From positions 1,188,939 to 1,252,938 of the forward strand of contig NZ_AP028056.1 of NCBI RefSeq assembly GCF_030297015.1: a stretch of DNA of 64,000 nt, written 5' to 3'. How positions within the stretch are numbered: position 1 is the stretch's first letter; each line of letters begins with the position of its first letter. The position numbers were made by a program, and so were the translations under genes. Source of the DNA: Brooklawnia propionicigenes (lineage in GTDB: Bacteria; Actinomycetota; Actinomycetes; Propionibacteriales; Propionibacteriaceae). The notes beneath the pieces were generated by a model. That model ran no database searches. It was given only the letters and a program-made list of their open reading frames with translations, and was not told where the DNA came from. Positions 9,801-18,475 of this stretch are shown here, in pieces.

Positions 9801-10292
9801 CCGGATGTGGTCTTCACCGACGACATGCTGCGCCCCGAGCAGCAGGATCTGGCGACCTTCGCCGAATCGATGGATGTCATCGTGACCACCCATCAGCGGG
9901 TCGCTCAGGCGTACTTCAACGATGGCGGCGTCGAGCTGGCTGTGCCGCCGCTGCGCGGCCTGCTGGAGATCATGGCCGAGGGCCAGACCTCCGAAGGCTG
10001 GACGCTGGGCAGCCCCGAGTTCCGCGAGCAGTTCACCCGCGAGTCCGTGCTCGCCAGCGACTGGTACGCCGCCCGTCTGGATGTCAAGCAGGCGGCCGAT
10101 GTGGCTCACCAGCAACTCGGCCTCGACAGGCTCCGCGAGTTCTCGGCCGCGCCCGAGAACGAGCAGGTCAGCCAGCGGCTCCACCTGCAGGACCGGATCG
10201 CCGATGCCGAAACCGACCTGGCGGCCCTGATCGAGGCGGGCTACCGCGAATCGTTGGTCGGCACCATCGGACGCCAGGAGAAGTTCGACTGA
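6891..10292 (+). CDS. PPi-dependent phosphoenolpyruvate carboxykinase
   Basis: A 1,133-residue cytoplasmic enzyme that I read as diphosphate-type PEPCK (EC 4.1.1.38, the PEP carboxytransphosphorylase of propionibacteria), interconverting PEP + CO2 + Pi and oxaloacetate + PPi. Length (about 1,130) matches this family and is twice that of ATP- or GTP-PEPCK. A PEPCK-like P-loop (VSGGGKSEISKS) lies near residue 468. Other striking segments are GVFHIAEGGLPIPDDK (about 127) and FNALAPIVDLNNNFLAYALTGYDGW (about 865). The start was placed at ATG 6891, where AAINLRLA begins; the frame opens 13 codons earlier without support. The SD is weak (GGAAG). In a propionate fermenter this is the anaplerotic step feeding the oxaloacetate-succinate branch, linking it to the transcarboxylase cluster at 36.6-40.4 kb. 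Recognition is from memory of the family, not from a search. Confidence 0.82.
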   Translation: MSADTLNAAINLRLALLELPRAEAEDGKIELVEPLLARQRELSRRLADRLCPVDQRIQDFLDDYLADVDVKPRLPKQTLILDQAGLARGLSLPADGDEFHSPLLSSYRLSNGVLHNPANDRRTTAGVFHIAEGGLPIPDDKIIVRKDVFARLLTLAMQPPREDMILPYTSDQPDPAACFVSLLLRPLVVPAVPGRGGAKTMETRFIVPGGLVCNLDFVEGIFGNAGDPQLPQNDAALDPATWSGHTGCVILAPHLTKVTKRSLGMPHWDDATERERRDGQCWKDEDELYNGGHAFKCCARDERGVMVTVIADNYFGYCKKEVKTQLSYAANLLGCAEEEHAGGARVYPAYNLGAEFHDEYTPADYTVADVLARDPQRFELQPQGHALDRVQSHIVLVPGGADYSMRKQTITWTDASGAEQTIKLLTGKVYITPNGYRIYAKHREMDETQWHLIGVSPISTDCHKPATVSGGGKSEISKSLADAFVFGNAYAADFAADVQRVQELLDADYSDRFLDGDRNGKDRRPILSPERSLGSVIKLLTPRSEYTAEYNSFLRSIPAHVKELLFTVKRYYKPEWGTDWRSHFSVGIMNGRPGNAVRLEGEKILVNQLRVGFLPDSSWRLFSLRPDFSPAIKVQTEDDITASTVCSPFEKAPAGFGNQGGLPRKYVMNCEQLLFQRPDDAIHRGYDKQAERDLSKEGTFISNFEPLTHAEARDLMTNAQAFSEYTKPMQDLIRKVAAMGDDESPRFWIASDQPRLVGGKRSKNPRYLQTRPDVANPEATAAADLASKLVRKLPSSAFAPLSVDVVAAGRRNNPKEPGVPPLSVYNPLHYMELPELFMEFISSMTGKSPSTTGAGSEGALTKGPFNALAPIVDLNNNFLAYALTGYDGWLSSAGYIGPKVRVDHDISMLVPELFSRMWPDERRASNLIADGYLEKLEDFEFDGRKVLASRLGYRMNERFATTYFGRIFLHPDVVFTDDMLRPEQQDLATFAESMDVIVTTHQRVAQAYFNDGGVELAVPPLRGLLEIMAEGQTSEGWTLGSPEFREQFTRESVLASDWYAARLDVKQAADVAHQQLGLDRLREFSAAPENEQVSQRLHLQDRIADAETDLAALIEAGYRESLVGTIGRQEKFD

Positions 10293-10333
10293 TCCTGATC
10301 TGATCGCCGGCCCGAGCCGGTCGATCAGCGGCA

Positions 10334-10382
10334 GACATGGCTGTGGCCGGTCGCCCTCGGGGTGGCCGGCCACAGCCATGTC
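10334..10382 (+). terminator. Strong hairpin terminator after PPi-PEPCK
   Basis: A perfect 17-bp stem (10334-10350 with 10366-10382) closes a 15-nt loop, 41 bp after the PEPCK stop. There is no T-run after it, as is common for actinobacterial terminators. Confidence 0.8.
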
Positions 10383-10456
10383 CAGCGCCGCCGACAACCG
10401 GCACCTCGGCGGGCGAGGGCTACCGGCCGTCTTGGGGTGAACTGGCGCTTCGGCAA

Positions 10457-10462
10457 TAAACT
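10457..10462 (+). promoter_or_regulatory. Candidate -10 box for the HtrA-like protease
   Basis: TAAACT fits TANNNT; the start of transcription would be near 10469, about 21 nt before the ATG at 10491 and leaving room for the AAGGGGGG Shine-Dalgarno. Confidence 0.4.
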
Positions 10463-10490
10463 GTGCACTAAGTGAACAAGGGGGGTGACG

Positions 10491-11858
10491 ATGTCGCAGC
10501 CGCATGCCGGTGGGCCGGATGCTTCTTCCTCGCCGCCCCCGGATCAGCCGGCGCCGGCGCAGACTCCCCGAATCCCTGCCGACCACCCAGCGGCCACCCG
10601 GCCGCTGTCGTCCCCGGCGGTCCAGACCGGCCCGCAGAACGCGTCGTACTATCAGCCCACCGGGGGCTGGGCACCTCCTACCGGGCAGCCCGCCTGGGCG
10701 CCCCCAACCGGGCAACCGTGGGGGCCCAGCGGTCCGGCGACGTGGCAAAGTGCCCCACCGCCGTTTCCCCCGAGTGGGCCGTATCAACCGCCACGCCGGC
10801 GCAACCGCACCGGGGTCTGGGCGGGTCTCGCCGTGCTGTTGGTGGTCCTGGGGCTGCTCGCCTGGCAGGTCACCGGGTTCGGTGCCCGCGATATGCGGTC
10901 CGGTTACGTGCCCCGCGCGCAGGTTCCGCGCAGTGAGACCCAGGAGATCCCCACCTACTCGACCGCGGTCACCGCCGAGATGAGTGCGGGGATCGTGCTG
11001 GTCACCGGCGACGTCGACAATGGCGTCTCGTCCGGCACGGGCATCATTCTCAGCGAATCCGGGCTGGTGTTGACCAACTATCACGTGGTCTCGGGCACCA
11101 CCGACCTGACGGTCCGGATCGCCGACACGGGTCATGCCTACGACGCCGATCTGCTCGGACGCAATGTGTGGGCCGATATCGCAGTGCTGCAACTGGAGGG
11201 CGCGGGCGGGCTGACCGAGGCCAATATCGCCGCTGATCCGGTGGCCGTCGGCGACCGGGTGGTGGCGGTCGGCAACGGCGATGGCGGCGGTGTACTGCTT
11301 GCCTCCGGAGGCAGCGTGACGGAACTCGATGCGACGGTGATGCTGGAATCGGCGTTCGGCAGCTATGGGTACGAGGATGCGGACGGAATGATCCGCTCGA
11401 CCGCGGGAGCCATTCCCGGCTATTCGGGTGGCCCGACCTACAACGCCGCCACCGAGGTGGTCGGCGTGACCAGCGCGGGGCAGGACGCGGTCGCCGCGCA
11501 GATGAGCACCTATTCGATCCCGATCGCCAAGGCCGCCGCGATCGCCGACGACATCGCCGCCGGGCGCCAGAGCGAGCAGACCCGGATCGGGCCGGGCGCC
11601 TGGCTGGGCGTGAGCCTGGGAACACGCAATGTCGCGGTACTGACCGCGGTGTACCCGAACTCCCCGGCTGCTGCGGCCGGACTCACCCCCGGTTCGACCA
11701 TCACCAGTTTCGACGGTCAGCCAATCAGCTCCGCCAGCGGACTTCTGAAGGTCGTCGAGTCGTACGACCCGGACGACGTCGTCGACGTGGCCTGGCAGGA
11801 CGATCAGGGCGAACCTCGCGAGGCGTCCATCGTCTTGGGCACCAGCCCGACCAACTGA
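10491..11858 (+). CDS. Membrane-anchored trypsin-like serine protease with PDZ domain
   Basis: A 455-residue HtrA/DegP-like protein. The first 100 residues are a Pro/Gln/Trp-rich cytoplasmic tail with a near-repeat (APPTGQP twice). One membrane helix (about 108-128) follows, then the extracytoplasmic protease domain with His in LTNYHVVSG, Asp in WADIAVLQLE and Ser in GYSGGPTYN, and a C-terminal PDZ domain (about 360-440, LGVSLGTRNVAVL). The usual GNSGGP motif is GYSGGP here. The role is probably envelope quality control or signalling proteolysis. ATG 10491 was preferred to the GTG two codons earlier because of the SD spacing. Confidence 0.83.
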   Translation: MSQPHAGGPDASSSPPPDQPAPAQTPRIPADHPAATRPLSSPAVQTGPQNASYYQPTGGWAPPTGQPAWAPPTGQPWGPSGPATWQSAPPPFPPSGPYQPPRRRNRTGVWAGLAVLLVVLGLLAWQVTGFGARDMRSGYVPRAQVPRSETQEIPTYSTAVTAEMSAGIVLVTGDVDNGVSSGTGIILSESGLVLTNYHVVSGTTDLTVRIADTGHAYDADLLGRNVWADIAVLQLEGAGGLTEANIAADPVAVGDRVVAVGNGDGGGVLLASGGSVTELDATVMLESAFGSYGYEDADGMIRSTAGAIPGYSGGPTYNAATEVVGVTSAGQDAVAAQMSTYSIPIAKAAAIADDIAAGRQSEQTRIGPGAWLGVSLGTRNVAVLTAVYPNSPAAAAGLTPGSTITSFDGQPISSASGLLKVVESYDPDDVVDVAWQDDQGEPREASIVLGTSPTN

Positions 11859-11873
11859 CCGATCGCGCCCGGG

Positions 11874-13610
11874 TCAATGCCGGGTGTAGAGCGTGCCCTG
11901 CATCGTGGTGATGAACGACTCAATCGAGAACGGCAGATCCGACAGCTGCCAGTCCTGCGGCGCGCGGTACCAGCTGAGATCGTCCGGGTCGGGAACACCG
12001 GGATCATCGTCGGCATCGGCCAGCGCCTGCAACCAACGATCGAGCCCGCCGAGCACCACCGCGTAGGGCAACACCCGGGAGATCTCCTCGTAGGTGTTCG
12101 CCTTGGGCAGCCGGTCGGTGGGCTGGGTGGCCAGGGTCATCGCCAGCACCTGCAGACCACTAAGGATCGATGCCCCCTTGGCCGTCCGGCGCGGCATCTG
12201 CTGGCTTACCCACAGCAGGCCGACCGCCAGGCCGAGCAGCACCAGGCCGAGCAGGCCGAACTTGGTGAAGGCCGCGAGCAGCACCAGCGCGACGACCGAG
12301 ACCCCGACCGATATCCAGCCGATGCGTCCCCAGCCACTGCGCACCGCATCCGGCCGCTCGACGAACCAGCCCTCGGTCACGACCTCGTCGTAGATCGCAT
12401 CCTGTACCCGTTGGACGGCCTCGCCGACCGCGCCACTGATCTTCGAAACCGTGATCGGCTCGCCATCAACGGGCGCGATCGCGTCCACAATGATCTGCTC
12501 ATAGTGCTGCAGTTCGTCGGGGCCGGTCTTGCGCTCGAAGGTCCAGTCGATGTTGGTATTGGTGTTCTCGTGAGGCAGCTGGACGATAGCCAGGTGCCCG
12601 CGCTGTGCGACATCGAGGATGGTGGCCGTGATGTCGACCGGATCGACCCGCTCGTCGACCAAGGTGCCGATCTCGCCCGGACGCACCTTCTCGACCAGCT
12701 CGAAACGCTCCTCACCAGCAGCGACGGGTTCGAAACGGCCGACCGGGATGGGGCGGCCACCCTTCGCGTCGGTGCCCTTGGAACGGTACAGCGCAAACAG
12801 CGCGGCGCCGCCGAGCACCAGCGCGGCCAGAGCCGCCGCCAGCGGCAGACCCTGGGCGGTGAAGGCGCGGTCCAGCGTCCAATGCTCGGTCAACACCTGA
12901 TTGGCCGCAACGGCCGAAGTCGGCACCGAGAAGGTCAGGACGACGACCTCACCCGGACCGCGTGGGCCGTCGGTGAACTGCGGGTAGATCGCGTCGAAAG
13001 TGCCGGACGCGTAGGTCGTGCACGTCGAGGTCGCAGCCGGCGGACCCGATGCGCAATCGATGTCGTAGGTGTGGGTGTTCGCCGGAAGGGCGATCTCACC
13101 GCTGACCTGCTCGACCCCCACGTTCAGTCCCTGCAGCACCCGCCAGGAGACCTCGGTGAGATCGGCTCGGTCGGGAATCGACGGCAACGCGACTGCGGCA
13201 CCCACCACGGTGTAGCTGATCTCTACCGGATCGTCGCCCGCCTTGGACGCGTCGACGCCGATCACCAGGTAATCGCCGTCGGTACTGATCGTCGGCGACA
13301 GGTCGCTGCCACCAGCGGTGACGGTGACGTCGTTGATCTCGTAGTTGAGCTGTGTGTAGTTCAACTGCGGACGCGTCGTGGCCAGCCGCTGCTCCAGATC
13401 GGTGGGGCCCGGGCCGTCGAAGGTGATCGTCTCGGTGATCGACAACGACCCGTCCGCGGTCACTTCACCACGGACGACATAGCTTTCTGCCACATCGTCC
13501 GCCCGAGCGGGAGATACCAGTCCCAGTGTGCTGAGTAGCAGGGTGATCCCCGCGGCCACAGCCGCGAAGCGCAACGTGTTGGGTCTGCTCGATCCGAGAC
13601 GAGTAGTCAC
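11874..13610 (-). CDS. DUF2207-family membrane protein
   Basis: A 578-residue secreted/membrane protein. A signal peptide (about residues 12-36, ending SPARA) leads a large extracytoplasmic beta-rich DUF2207 domain (about 38-260: VRGEVTADGSLSITETITFDG). A membrane helix lies near 272-290, then a cytoplasmic segment (GRPIPVGRFEP...), two adjacent helices near 440-480, and a C-terminal domain. DUF2207 proteins are common in actinobacteria and lack a firm function. The GTG at 13610 is preferred to the ORF opening at 13667: AAAGGGA lies upstream and the signal peptide is then well placed. It converges on the protease gene with only 15 bp between stops. Confidence 0.78.
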   Translation of the reverse strand: MTTRLGSSRPNTLRFAAVAAGITLLLSTLGLVSPARADDVAESYVVRGEVTADGSLSITETITFDGPGPTDLEQRLATTRPQLNYTQLNYEINDVTVTAGGSDLSPTISTDGDYLVIGVDASKAGDDPVEISYTVVGAAVALPSIPDRADLTEVSWRVLQGLNVGVEQVSGEIALPANTHTYDIDCASGPPAATSTCTTYASGTFDAIYPQFTDGPRGPGEVVVLTFSVPTSAVAANQVLTEHWTLDRAFTAQGLPLAAALAALVLGGAALFALYRSKGTDAKGGRPIPVGRFEPVAAGEERFELVEKVRPGEIGTLVDERVDPVDITATILDVAQRGHLAIVQLPHENTNTNIDWTFERKTGPDELQHYEQIIVDAIAPVDGEPITVSKISGAVGEAVQRVQDAIYDEVVTEGWFVERPDAVRSGWGRIGWISVGVSVVALVLLAAFTKFGLLGLVLLGLAVGLLWVSQQMPRRTAKGASILSGLQVLAMTLATQPTDRLPKANTYEEISRVLPYAVVLGGLDRWLQALADADDDPGVPDPDDLSWYRAPQDWQLSDLPFSIESFITTMQGTLYTRH

Positions 13611-13827
13611 CTGGCGTCCCTTTCTGGAGAGGTCAGTTCGATGATCCACCACGATCTGACGCGGCATATCGTCACCAAGCTATCGCACAGGCGGCCTAGC
13701 GGCGCCGATCGTGGCGGGCCCGAAACCGGCAACCGGGCTGCCGTGCGGACCAGGCCACGAGTCGTAGCCGGATGCCGAGGAATCGTTGAGGCTTCTACCA
13801 GCAGTTCCGGCTGCTCCCGCGATGGCC

Positions 13828-13833
13828 TAGGGT
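13828..13833 (+). promoter_or_regulatory. -10 box of a leaderless zinc-metallopeptidase mRNA
   Basis: TAGGGT (TANNNT) is followed by exactly 7 nt and then the GTG start at 13841, which has no Shine-Dalgarno. This is the geometry expected of a leaderless transcript. Confidence 0.5.
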
Positions 13834-13840
13834 TGTTGAC

Positions 13841-15022
13841 GTGAGTCAGTGGGGGCAGCAGAATCCGCGGTACCGGCCGGATGCCGGCTACAGCGCTTCC
13901 AACCAGTGGGGCGCACCGAGCAATGCGCAGCAGTGGGCACCACAACAGCAATGGGGTGCGCCGCAGCCGCCGCAGTGGGCGCCTCCGCGCGGCCAGCAGA
14001 CCTGGGCACCGAACAATGCCGCCTGGCAGCAGGCCCAGCGTCCACCCGCCAACTACGGCTACAACCTGGGCGTGCCGGGCGGTCGGCCTCCCAAGCGCGG
14101 CGGTGCCTCGAACATCCTGCGGCTGGTGCTGTTCATGATCGGCGGTTTCGCCGTCGCGATGGTGGCATTCAGCCTGTTCAGCTCCACCGACGATCCGGTG
14201 GTCACCCCGCCCGGCGAATACCAGAACGAGGACTACCAGGTTCCGCAGGTCGACACGAACCCACCGGAGATCCCCATTCCGGAGACCTACACCCAAGCCA
14301 CCGAATGGCTGACCAACAACTCCATCTACGACGCCAGCATCGCTGTCCCGGTGCGCTGCGAGGCGACCCCGATCGATCTGAACAACGCCTCGCATGCCGA
14401 ACTGCAGACTCACCTCAATGAGCTCACCGGCTGCCTGATGCGGGTCTTCGGTCCGGCGCTGGAGCAGGCCGGCTACATTGCGGTGCGTCCGAGCGTGACG
14501 ATCTACACCTCCCCGGTCAATACCAAGTGCGGCCAGATGCCCACGGCGAATGCCGCCTACTGCTCCGCGGATCAGCAGATCTACTACGCGGCAGATCTGC
14601 CGACGATCGTGCCGCCCGACCTGCGCAGCACGAACTATGTGGTGGAGTCGGTGATCGCCCACGAATTCGCGCACGCCATCCAGGGCAGAACCGGCATCCT
14701 GATCTCGGAGGCGGCCTGGGAGCAGCGATCCGATGACGCCACCGCCAACAGTCTGTCGCGGCGCCTCGAGGTGCAGGCCGACTGCTGGGCGGGCCAGTTC
14801 ATCGAGTCGGTCGGCCAGTCGGTCGGGGTCGACGCCAATGGTGCTCAGCAGCTCTCGGAGCTGTTCTACTCGATCGGCGACGACGTACTGACCGGTGATT
14901 CGACCTATGACGGCAACCACGGACAGGGTGCCACCCGCCGGGCCTGGTTCCTCGAAGGCTATGGCACGACGCTGATGGGTTCGTGCAACAGCTTCACCGT
15001 CGGCGACGCTCAGGTCCGCTGA
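13841..15022 (+). CDS. Membrane-anchored neutral zinc metallopeptidase
   Basis: A 393-residue protein. The cytoplasmic N-terminus (about 1-85) is rich in Gln, Trp and Pro ([13 protein letters not shown]). A single helix (about 92-112) is followed by the YpfJ/zinc_metalloprotease domain, with the zincin motif in [15 protein letters not shown] (about 270-284) and the downstream [15 protein letters not shown] segment that supplies the third ligand. The catalytic domain should face outside. The GTG start at 13841 has no SD but sits 7 nt after a TANNNT box. The 3' end overlaps ispF by 13 bp on the opposite strand. Confidence 0.82.
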   Translation: MSQWGQQNPRYRPDAGYSASNQWGAPSNAQQWAPQQQWGAPQPPQWAPPRGQQTWAPNNAAWQQAQRPPANYGYNLGVPGGRPPKRGGASNILRLVLFMIGGFAVAMVAFSLFSSTDDPVVTPPGEYQNEDYQVPQVDTNPPEIPIPETYTQATEWLTNNSIYDASIAVPVRCEATPIDLNNASHAELQTHLNELTGCLMRVFGPALEQAGYIAVRPSVTIYTSPVNTKCGQMPTANAAYCSADQQIYYAADLPTIVPPDLRSTNYVVESVIAHEFAHAIQGRTGILISEAAWEQRSDDATANSLSRRLEVQADCWAGQFIESVGQSVGVDANGAQQLSELFYSIGDDVLTGDSTYDGNHGQGATRRAWFLEGYGTTLMGSCNSFTVGDAQVR

Positions 15023-15480
15023 ACAAGAGCGGTGGCGATGGCCGCCAGGCCCTCGCCTCGTCCGGTGAACCCCAGGCCATCGGTGGTGGTGGCGCTCAGG
15101 CTCGTGTCGGCTCCCAGCGTGGCGGTCAGCAGGTCTTCGGCCTCGGCACGACGGGCAGCCATCCGGGGACGGTTACCGATCAACTGAACCGACACATTGA
15201 CGATCTGCCAACCGGCGGCCTCCACCCGGCGCCTGGTCTCGCGGAGGAATACCAACCCCGGCGCGCCGGCCCACTCGGGCTCACTGGTGCCGTAGTTGGA
15301 GCCCATATCGCCTAGCCGGGCCGCTGCGAGCAGAGCATCACAGATGGCGTGGCAGACCACATCACCGTCGGAATGGCCGGCCAGACCTGCCTGCTCGTCC
15401 GGAAAGTGCAGGCCCGCCAGCCACATCGGGACACCGGGGGCGAACCGGTGTACATCGGTGCCGATTCCGGTGCGGATCAT
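15010..15480 (-). CDS. ispF: 2-C-methyl-D-erythritol 2,4-cyclodiphosphate synthase
   Basis: A 156-residue protein of normal IspF length. It cyclises CDP-methylerythritol 2-phosphate in the MEP isoprenoid pathway. Metal ligands are in GTDVHRF (residues 7-13) and [16 protein letters not shown] (about 34-49); the C-terminal [14 protein letters not shown] is the family signature. ATG 15480 overlaps the ispD stop by 4 bp (ATGA), so the two are translationally coupled. Many genomes fuse these two genes; here they are separate. Confidence 0.93.
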   Translation of the reverse strand: MIRTGIGTDVHRFAPGVPMWLAGLHFPDEQAGLAGHSDGDVVCHAICDALLAAARLGDMGSNYGTSEPEWAGAPGLVFLRETRRRVEAAGWQIVNVSVQLIGNRPRMAARRAEAEDLLTATLGADTSLSATTTDGLGFTGRGEGLAAIATALVQRT

Positions 15481-16223
15481 GCGCCGAGATGCCGGCGGAT
15501 CCGGCGCGCCGAGTGATGCCCGAAGGTATCGCGCACTTCCCACAGCGCCTGCGCAACGGTCAGATCGCTCGGCTCGGTGACCTTCATCGACATCCGCGAT
15601 CCCTCGACCAACGTCACGTGGTGACCAGCCCGTTCGGCGCAGGAAACGTCATCGGTGAACTGATCCCCGGACGCCGCCATCTTCTCGTGGGCCTCCAGGA
15701 TCAGCTGAAGCGGAAAGCCCTGCGGGGTCTGGATGGCGCGCAGCAACGACCGGTCGATCACCGCAGACCCTCCGCCGGGATCGAGGATGCGCATCGAATC
15801 GGCCACCGGGATCGCAGGGGCGACAGCCTCCGCACCGCCCTGGACGGCCTCGATCACCGCGGATACCACCTTGGCCGGAACCATCGGCCGAACCGCATCA
15901 TGGACGAGCACGACCTCGGCATGCGACAGCCGCTCGTCGTCGCGAACAGCCTTCAGGCCGTTGTAGACCGATTCCTGACGCGACGCCCCGCCGGGAACCT
16001 GCTTGACGGGGATCGGCAGCGCGGCCAGTTCGGGGCCGAGCTGCTTGGCCACCTGATCGTTGACGACCACGACGGCGTCGGTGCAACCACCGGCCGCCAT
16101 CGCTTCGATCGACATGACCATCAAGGTGCGTCCGGTGACCTTGAGAGCTGGTTTGGGTGTCTTTCCCCCGTACCGCAGCCCCAGTCCGGCCCCGACCACC
16201 ACAGCAACCACCGGTGACGCCAT
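15477..16223 (-). CDS. ispD: 2-C-methyl-D-erythritol 4-phosphate cytidylyltransferase
   Basis: A 248-residue nucleotidyltransferase that activates MEP with CTP. The N-terminal nucleotide loop is [20 protein letters not shown] (about 11-30), where the usual AAGxG is VGAGLG. The signature [12 protein letters not shown] is near 103-114, and RAIQTPQGF (about 160) closes the active site. A C-terminal extension ([13 protein letters not shown]) is basic. It forms an operon with ispF. Confidence 0.92.
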   Translation of the reverse strand: MASPVVAVVVGAGLGLRYGGKTPKPALKVTGRTLMVMSIEAMAAGGCTDAVVVVNDQVAKQLGPELAALPIPVKQVPGGASRQESVYNGLKAVRDDERLSHAEVVLVHDAVRPMVPAKVVSAVIEAVQGGAEAVAPAIPVADSMRILDPGGGSAVIDRSLLRAIQTPQGFPLQLILEAHEKMAASGDQFTDDVSCAERAGHHVTLVEGSRMSMKVTEPSDLTVAQALWEVRDTFGHHSARRIRRHLGA

Positions 16224-16346
16224 AACCAGAAGTCTGGCACAGCGCTGCCGCCGGGCGCAGGCGGGCGAAGGTTGCCGGGTCCGGCCGCGGATGGAAGAAT
16301 CAGGGCGTCACAACGAATGGATACGGGTTGGCCACGGAAGGATGCC

Positions 16347-17099
16347 ATGAACGAGCAGACCACCTCTCGGGTTGTCGAGCCTCCGTTCCTCATCGTCAAT
16401 CCGAAGGCCTACCTGGGTAGCGCCGACACCCTCGAGCTGGCCAGGATCACCGATGAGCTGGCCGCCCAATTCGGCATCGACGTCATCTTCACTGCTCAAC
16501 ACGTCGACCTCCGGATGGTCAAAGACCACACCGAACACCTGACTGTCACCGCGCAGCACATGGATCCGATCGTCAAGGGGCGCGGCATGGGTTACATCCT
16601 GCCGGAGTCGCTGGTCGAGGCCGGCGCGGAGGCGGTCGTCCTGAACCACGCCGAACACCAGCTCACCCTCGACATCCTGGACGCCACTATGCGCCGGGCA
16701 CGAGAAGTCGGCCTGGCGACCATCGTGTGTGCCGACTCGGACGCTCAGTGCCGGGCGATCGCCACGATGGGTCCCGACATGATGATCTGCGAGCCGACCG
16801 CCAATATCGGTACCGGCAGGATGGACGCCGGCGATTACATCTCGCGCACTACCCGGATCGTCAAAGATGTCGACCCCACCATCCTGGTGATCCAGGCGGC
16901 GGGGGTGACCAGCGGCGAAGATGTCGCGCGGGCGCTCGCTCAGGGCGCGGACTCCTCGGGCGGCACCAGCGGGATCGTGCAGAATCCTGATTGGCGGGCC
17001 GTACTCACGCAGATGTTCACTGCCATCGCCGAGCACAAGAAGAACAGAGCACAAGAAGAACAGATGAGGCCCCGGACCGCCTCGCGGGTCAACGGCTGA
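16347..17099 (+). CDS. Triosephosphate-isomerase-like TIM-barrel enzyme
   Basis: A 250-residue protein that keeps all three TIM catalytic positions in context: Lys20 in VNPKAYLG, His in VVLNHAEHQL (about 110, replacing GHSERR) and Glu in MICEPTANIGTGRMDAG (about 150). Overall divergence from housekeeping TpiA (NxKxN and AYEPVW altered) suggests another phosphorylated sugar or polyol, as in L-erythrulose-phosphate isomerases. GGAAGG precedes ATG 16347. A PTS IIA-Gut gene follows 21 bp downstream, hinting at polyol uptake and metabolism. Assignment to the fold is firm; the substrate is not known. Confidence 0.72.
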   Translation: MNEQTTSRVVEPPFLIVNPKAYLGSADTLELARITDELAAQFGIDVIFTAQHVDLRMVKDHTEHLTVTAQHMDPIVKGRGMGYILPESLVEAGAEAVVLNHAEHQLTLDILDATMRRAREVGLATIVCADSDAQCRAIATMGPDMMICEPTANIGTGRMDAGDYISRTTRIVKDVDPTILVIQAAGVTSGEDVARALAQGADSSGGTSGIVQNPDWRAVLTQMFTAIAEHKKNRAQEEQMRPRTASRVNG

Positions 17100-17120
17100 C
17101 GTCACGAACGGGAGATACGC

Positions 17121-17492
17121 ATGTCGACAACGCTCTGGAACTCCACCATCACCCGGATAGGCATCGACGCCGTCGAGATCATCCACTCCGGGGTGTTCAT
17201 CCTGTTCGGCGAGCCGGTACCCGAGGCTCTCGCCGATGTCAGCATCGTGCATGACCGCGCCAGCAGCCTGGCCCGCCCGCTGCAGGCCGGCGATCAGTTC
17301 GTCTTCGGTGGCCAGACCTACGTCCTGGACGAGGTGGGAGGCCGCGCCAGCGACAACCTGACCGAGCTGGGCCATGTGGTGATCTACGTCGACCAGCCCG
17401 ATCAGGTTCTTCTGCCGGGCGCGATCAAGGCGTCCGGCCCGGCACCGCTGGTGCCCGAGCCGGGCAGCAGCATCAGCTTCGTCGAGGTCTGA
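17121..17492 (+). CDS. PTS glucitol/sorbitol-type IIA component (orphan)
   Basis: A 123-residue protein resembling PTS IIA-Gut (GutA/SrlB): VEIIHSGVFILFGEPVPEALADVSIVHDRA (about 15-45, with the candidate phospho-His in VHD), then QAGDQFVFGGQTYVLDEVG and LTELGHVVIYVD, all typical. It would receive phosphate from HPr and pass it to a IIB. No IIB, IIC, EI or HPr gene lies in the window, so it is either a remnant of a sorbitol-type system or a regulatory IIA. It is cotranscribed with the TIM-like gene. Confidence 0.75.
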   Translation: MSTTLWNSTITRIGIDAVEIIHSGVFILFGEPVPEALADVSIVHDRASSLARPLQAGDQFVFGGQTYVLDEVGGRASDNLTELGHVVIYVDQPDQVLLPGAIKASGPAPLVPEPGSSISFVEV

Positions 17493-17509
17493 TCGCCGGC
17501 TCGTCCCAC

Positions 17510-18475
17510 TCAGGAAGCGACCAGTGGTGCACCCGCTGCCGACGGTTCGAGCCACACCTGAGACCCCTCCCGGACGCCGAGGGTGTCGGCGAAGGTCTTG
17601 GTGAGGGGCACCGTCACATCGGGGCCGGGGGTGACCGGACGAACGGTGAGCCGCACCTCGAAGCCGACGCGCTGCGAACGCACCAGCACCCCCGGTATCG
17701 TTCCGGGGCCGGGCACGGTGTGGATCGCGATGTCGTGCGGCCGGATCAAACGGCCGTCGAGCGTGCTCACCTCACCCAGGAAGCTCATCACGAAGTGGTT
17801 GGCGGGTGCGTCATAGAGCTCGTCGGGGCTTCCGATCTGCTCGATGCGTCCCTCGTTGAGCACCACGATGGTGTCCGCCACCTCCAGCGCCTCCTCCTGG
17901 TCGTGGGTGACGAAGACCGTGGTCACATGCACCTCGTCGTGGAGACGGCGCAGCCATTCCCGCAGTTCCTTGCGCACCTTGGCGTCCAGGGCGCCGAACG
18001 GCTCGTCCAGCAGCAGCACCTTCGGCTCCACGGCCAACGCACGGGCCAGAGCCATCCGCTGACGCTGGCCGCCGGACAGCTGGGACGGCAGCCGGTCGGC
18101 GAATTGCCGCAGATGCACCAGGTCGAGTAGTTCGTCCACCCGCCGGCGCACCTCCTGCTTGGGGCGCTTGCGGATCTCCAGCCCGAAGGCGACGTTCTTG
18201 GCCACCGTCATGTGCTTGAAGACGGCGTAGTGCTGGAAGACGAATCCGACATTGCGGCGTTGGGGTGGCAGCCCGGTGGCGTCCACCCCCTCGATGGTCA
18301 CCGTGCCGCTGTCGGCGCTCTCCAACCCGGCGATGATCCGCAGCAGCGTCGACTTGCCGCCACCGGAGGGGCCCAGCAACGCGGTCAGTTGCCCCGAAGG
18401 GATGGTCAGGTTGATGTCGTCCAAGGCGACGAAATCTCCGAAATGCTTACCTACACCGGCGATTTCGATACTCAT
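17510..18475 (-). CDS. cysA: Sulfate/thiosulfate ABC transporter ATPase
   Basis: A 321-residue ABC ATPase. Walker A is GPSGGGKST (about 34-42), signature [15 protein letters not shown] (about 133), Walker [13 protein letters not shown] (about 154), switch His in [11 protein letters not shown]. The C-terminal regulatory domain (about 235-320) begins LIRPHDIAI, as in CysA. It powers the CysTW permease at the inner face of the membrane. ATG 18475 overlaps cysW by 4 bp; the longer frame inside cysW is rejected. Confidence 0.9.
   Translation of the reverse strand: MSIEIAGVGKHFGDFVALDDINLTIPSGQLTALLGPSGGGKSTLLRIIAGLESADSGTVTIEGVDATGLPPQRRNVGFVFQHYAVFKHMTVAKNVAFGLEIRKRPKQEVRRRVDELLDLVHLRQFADRLPSQLSGGQRQRMALARALAVEPKVLLLDEPFGALDAKVRKELREWLRRLHDEVHVTTVFVTHDQEEALEVADTIVVLNEGRIEQIGSPDELYDAPANHFVMSFLGEVSTLDGRLIRPHDIAIHTVPGPGTIPGVLVRSQRVGFEVRLTVRPVTPGPDVTVPLTKTFADTLGVREGSQVWLEPSAAGAPLVAS

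Noticed and set aside
7203-11192. A 1,329-codon open frame on the minus strand
   Set aside because: It lies opposite PPi-PEPCK and the protease gene, has biased composition typical of a shadow frame in high-GC DNA, and shows no domain.
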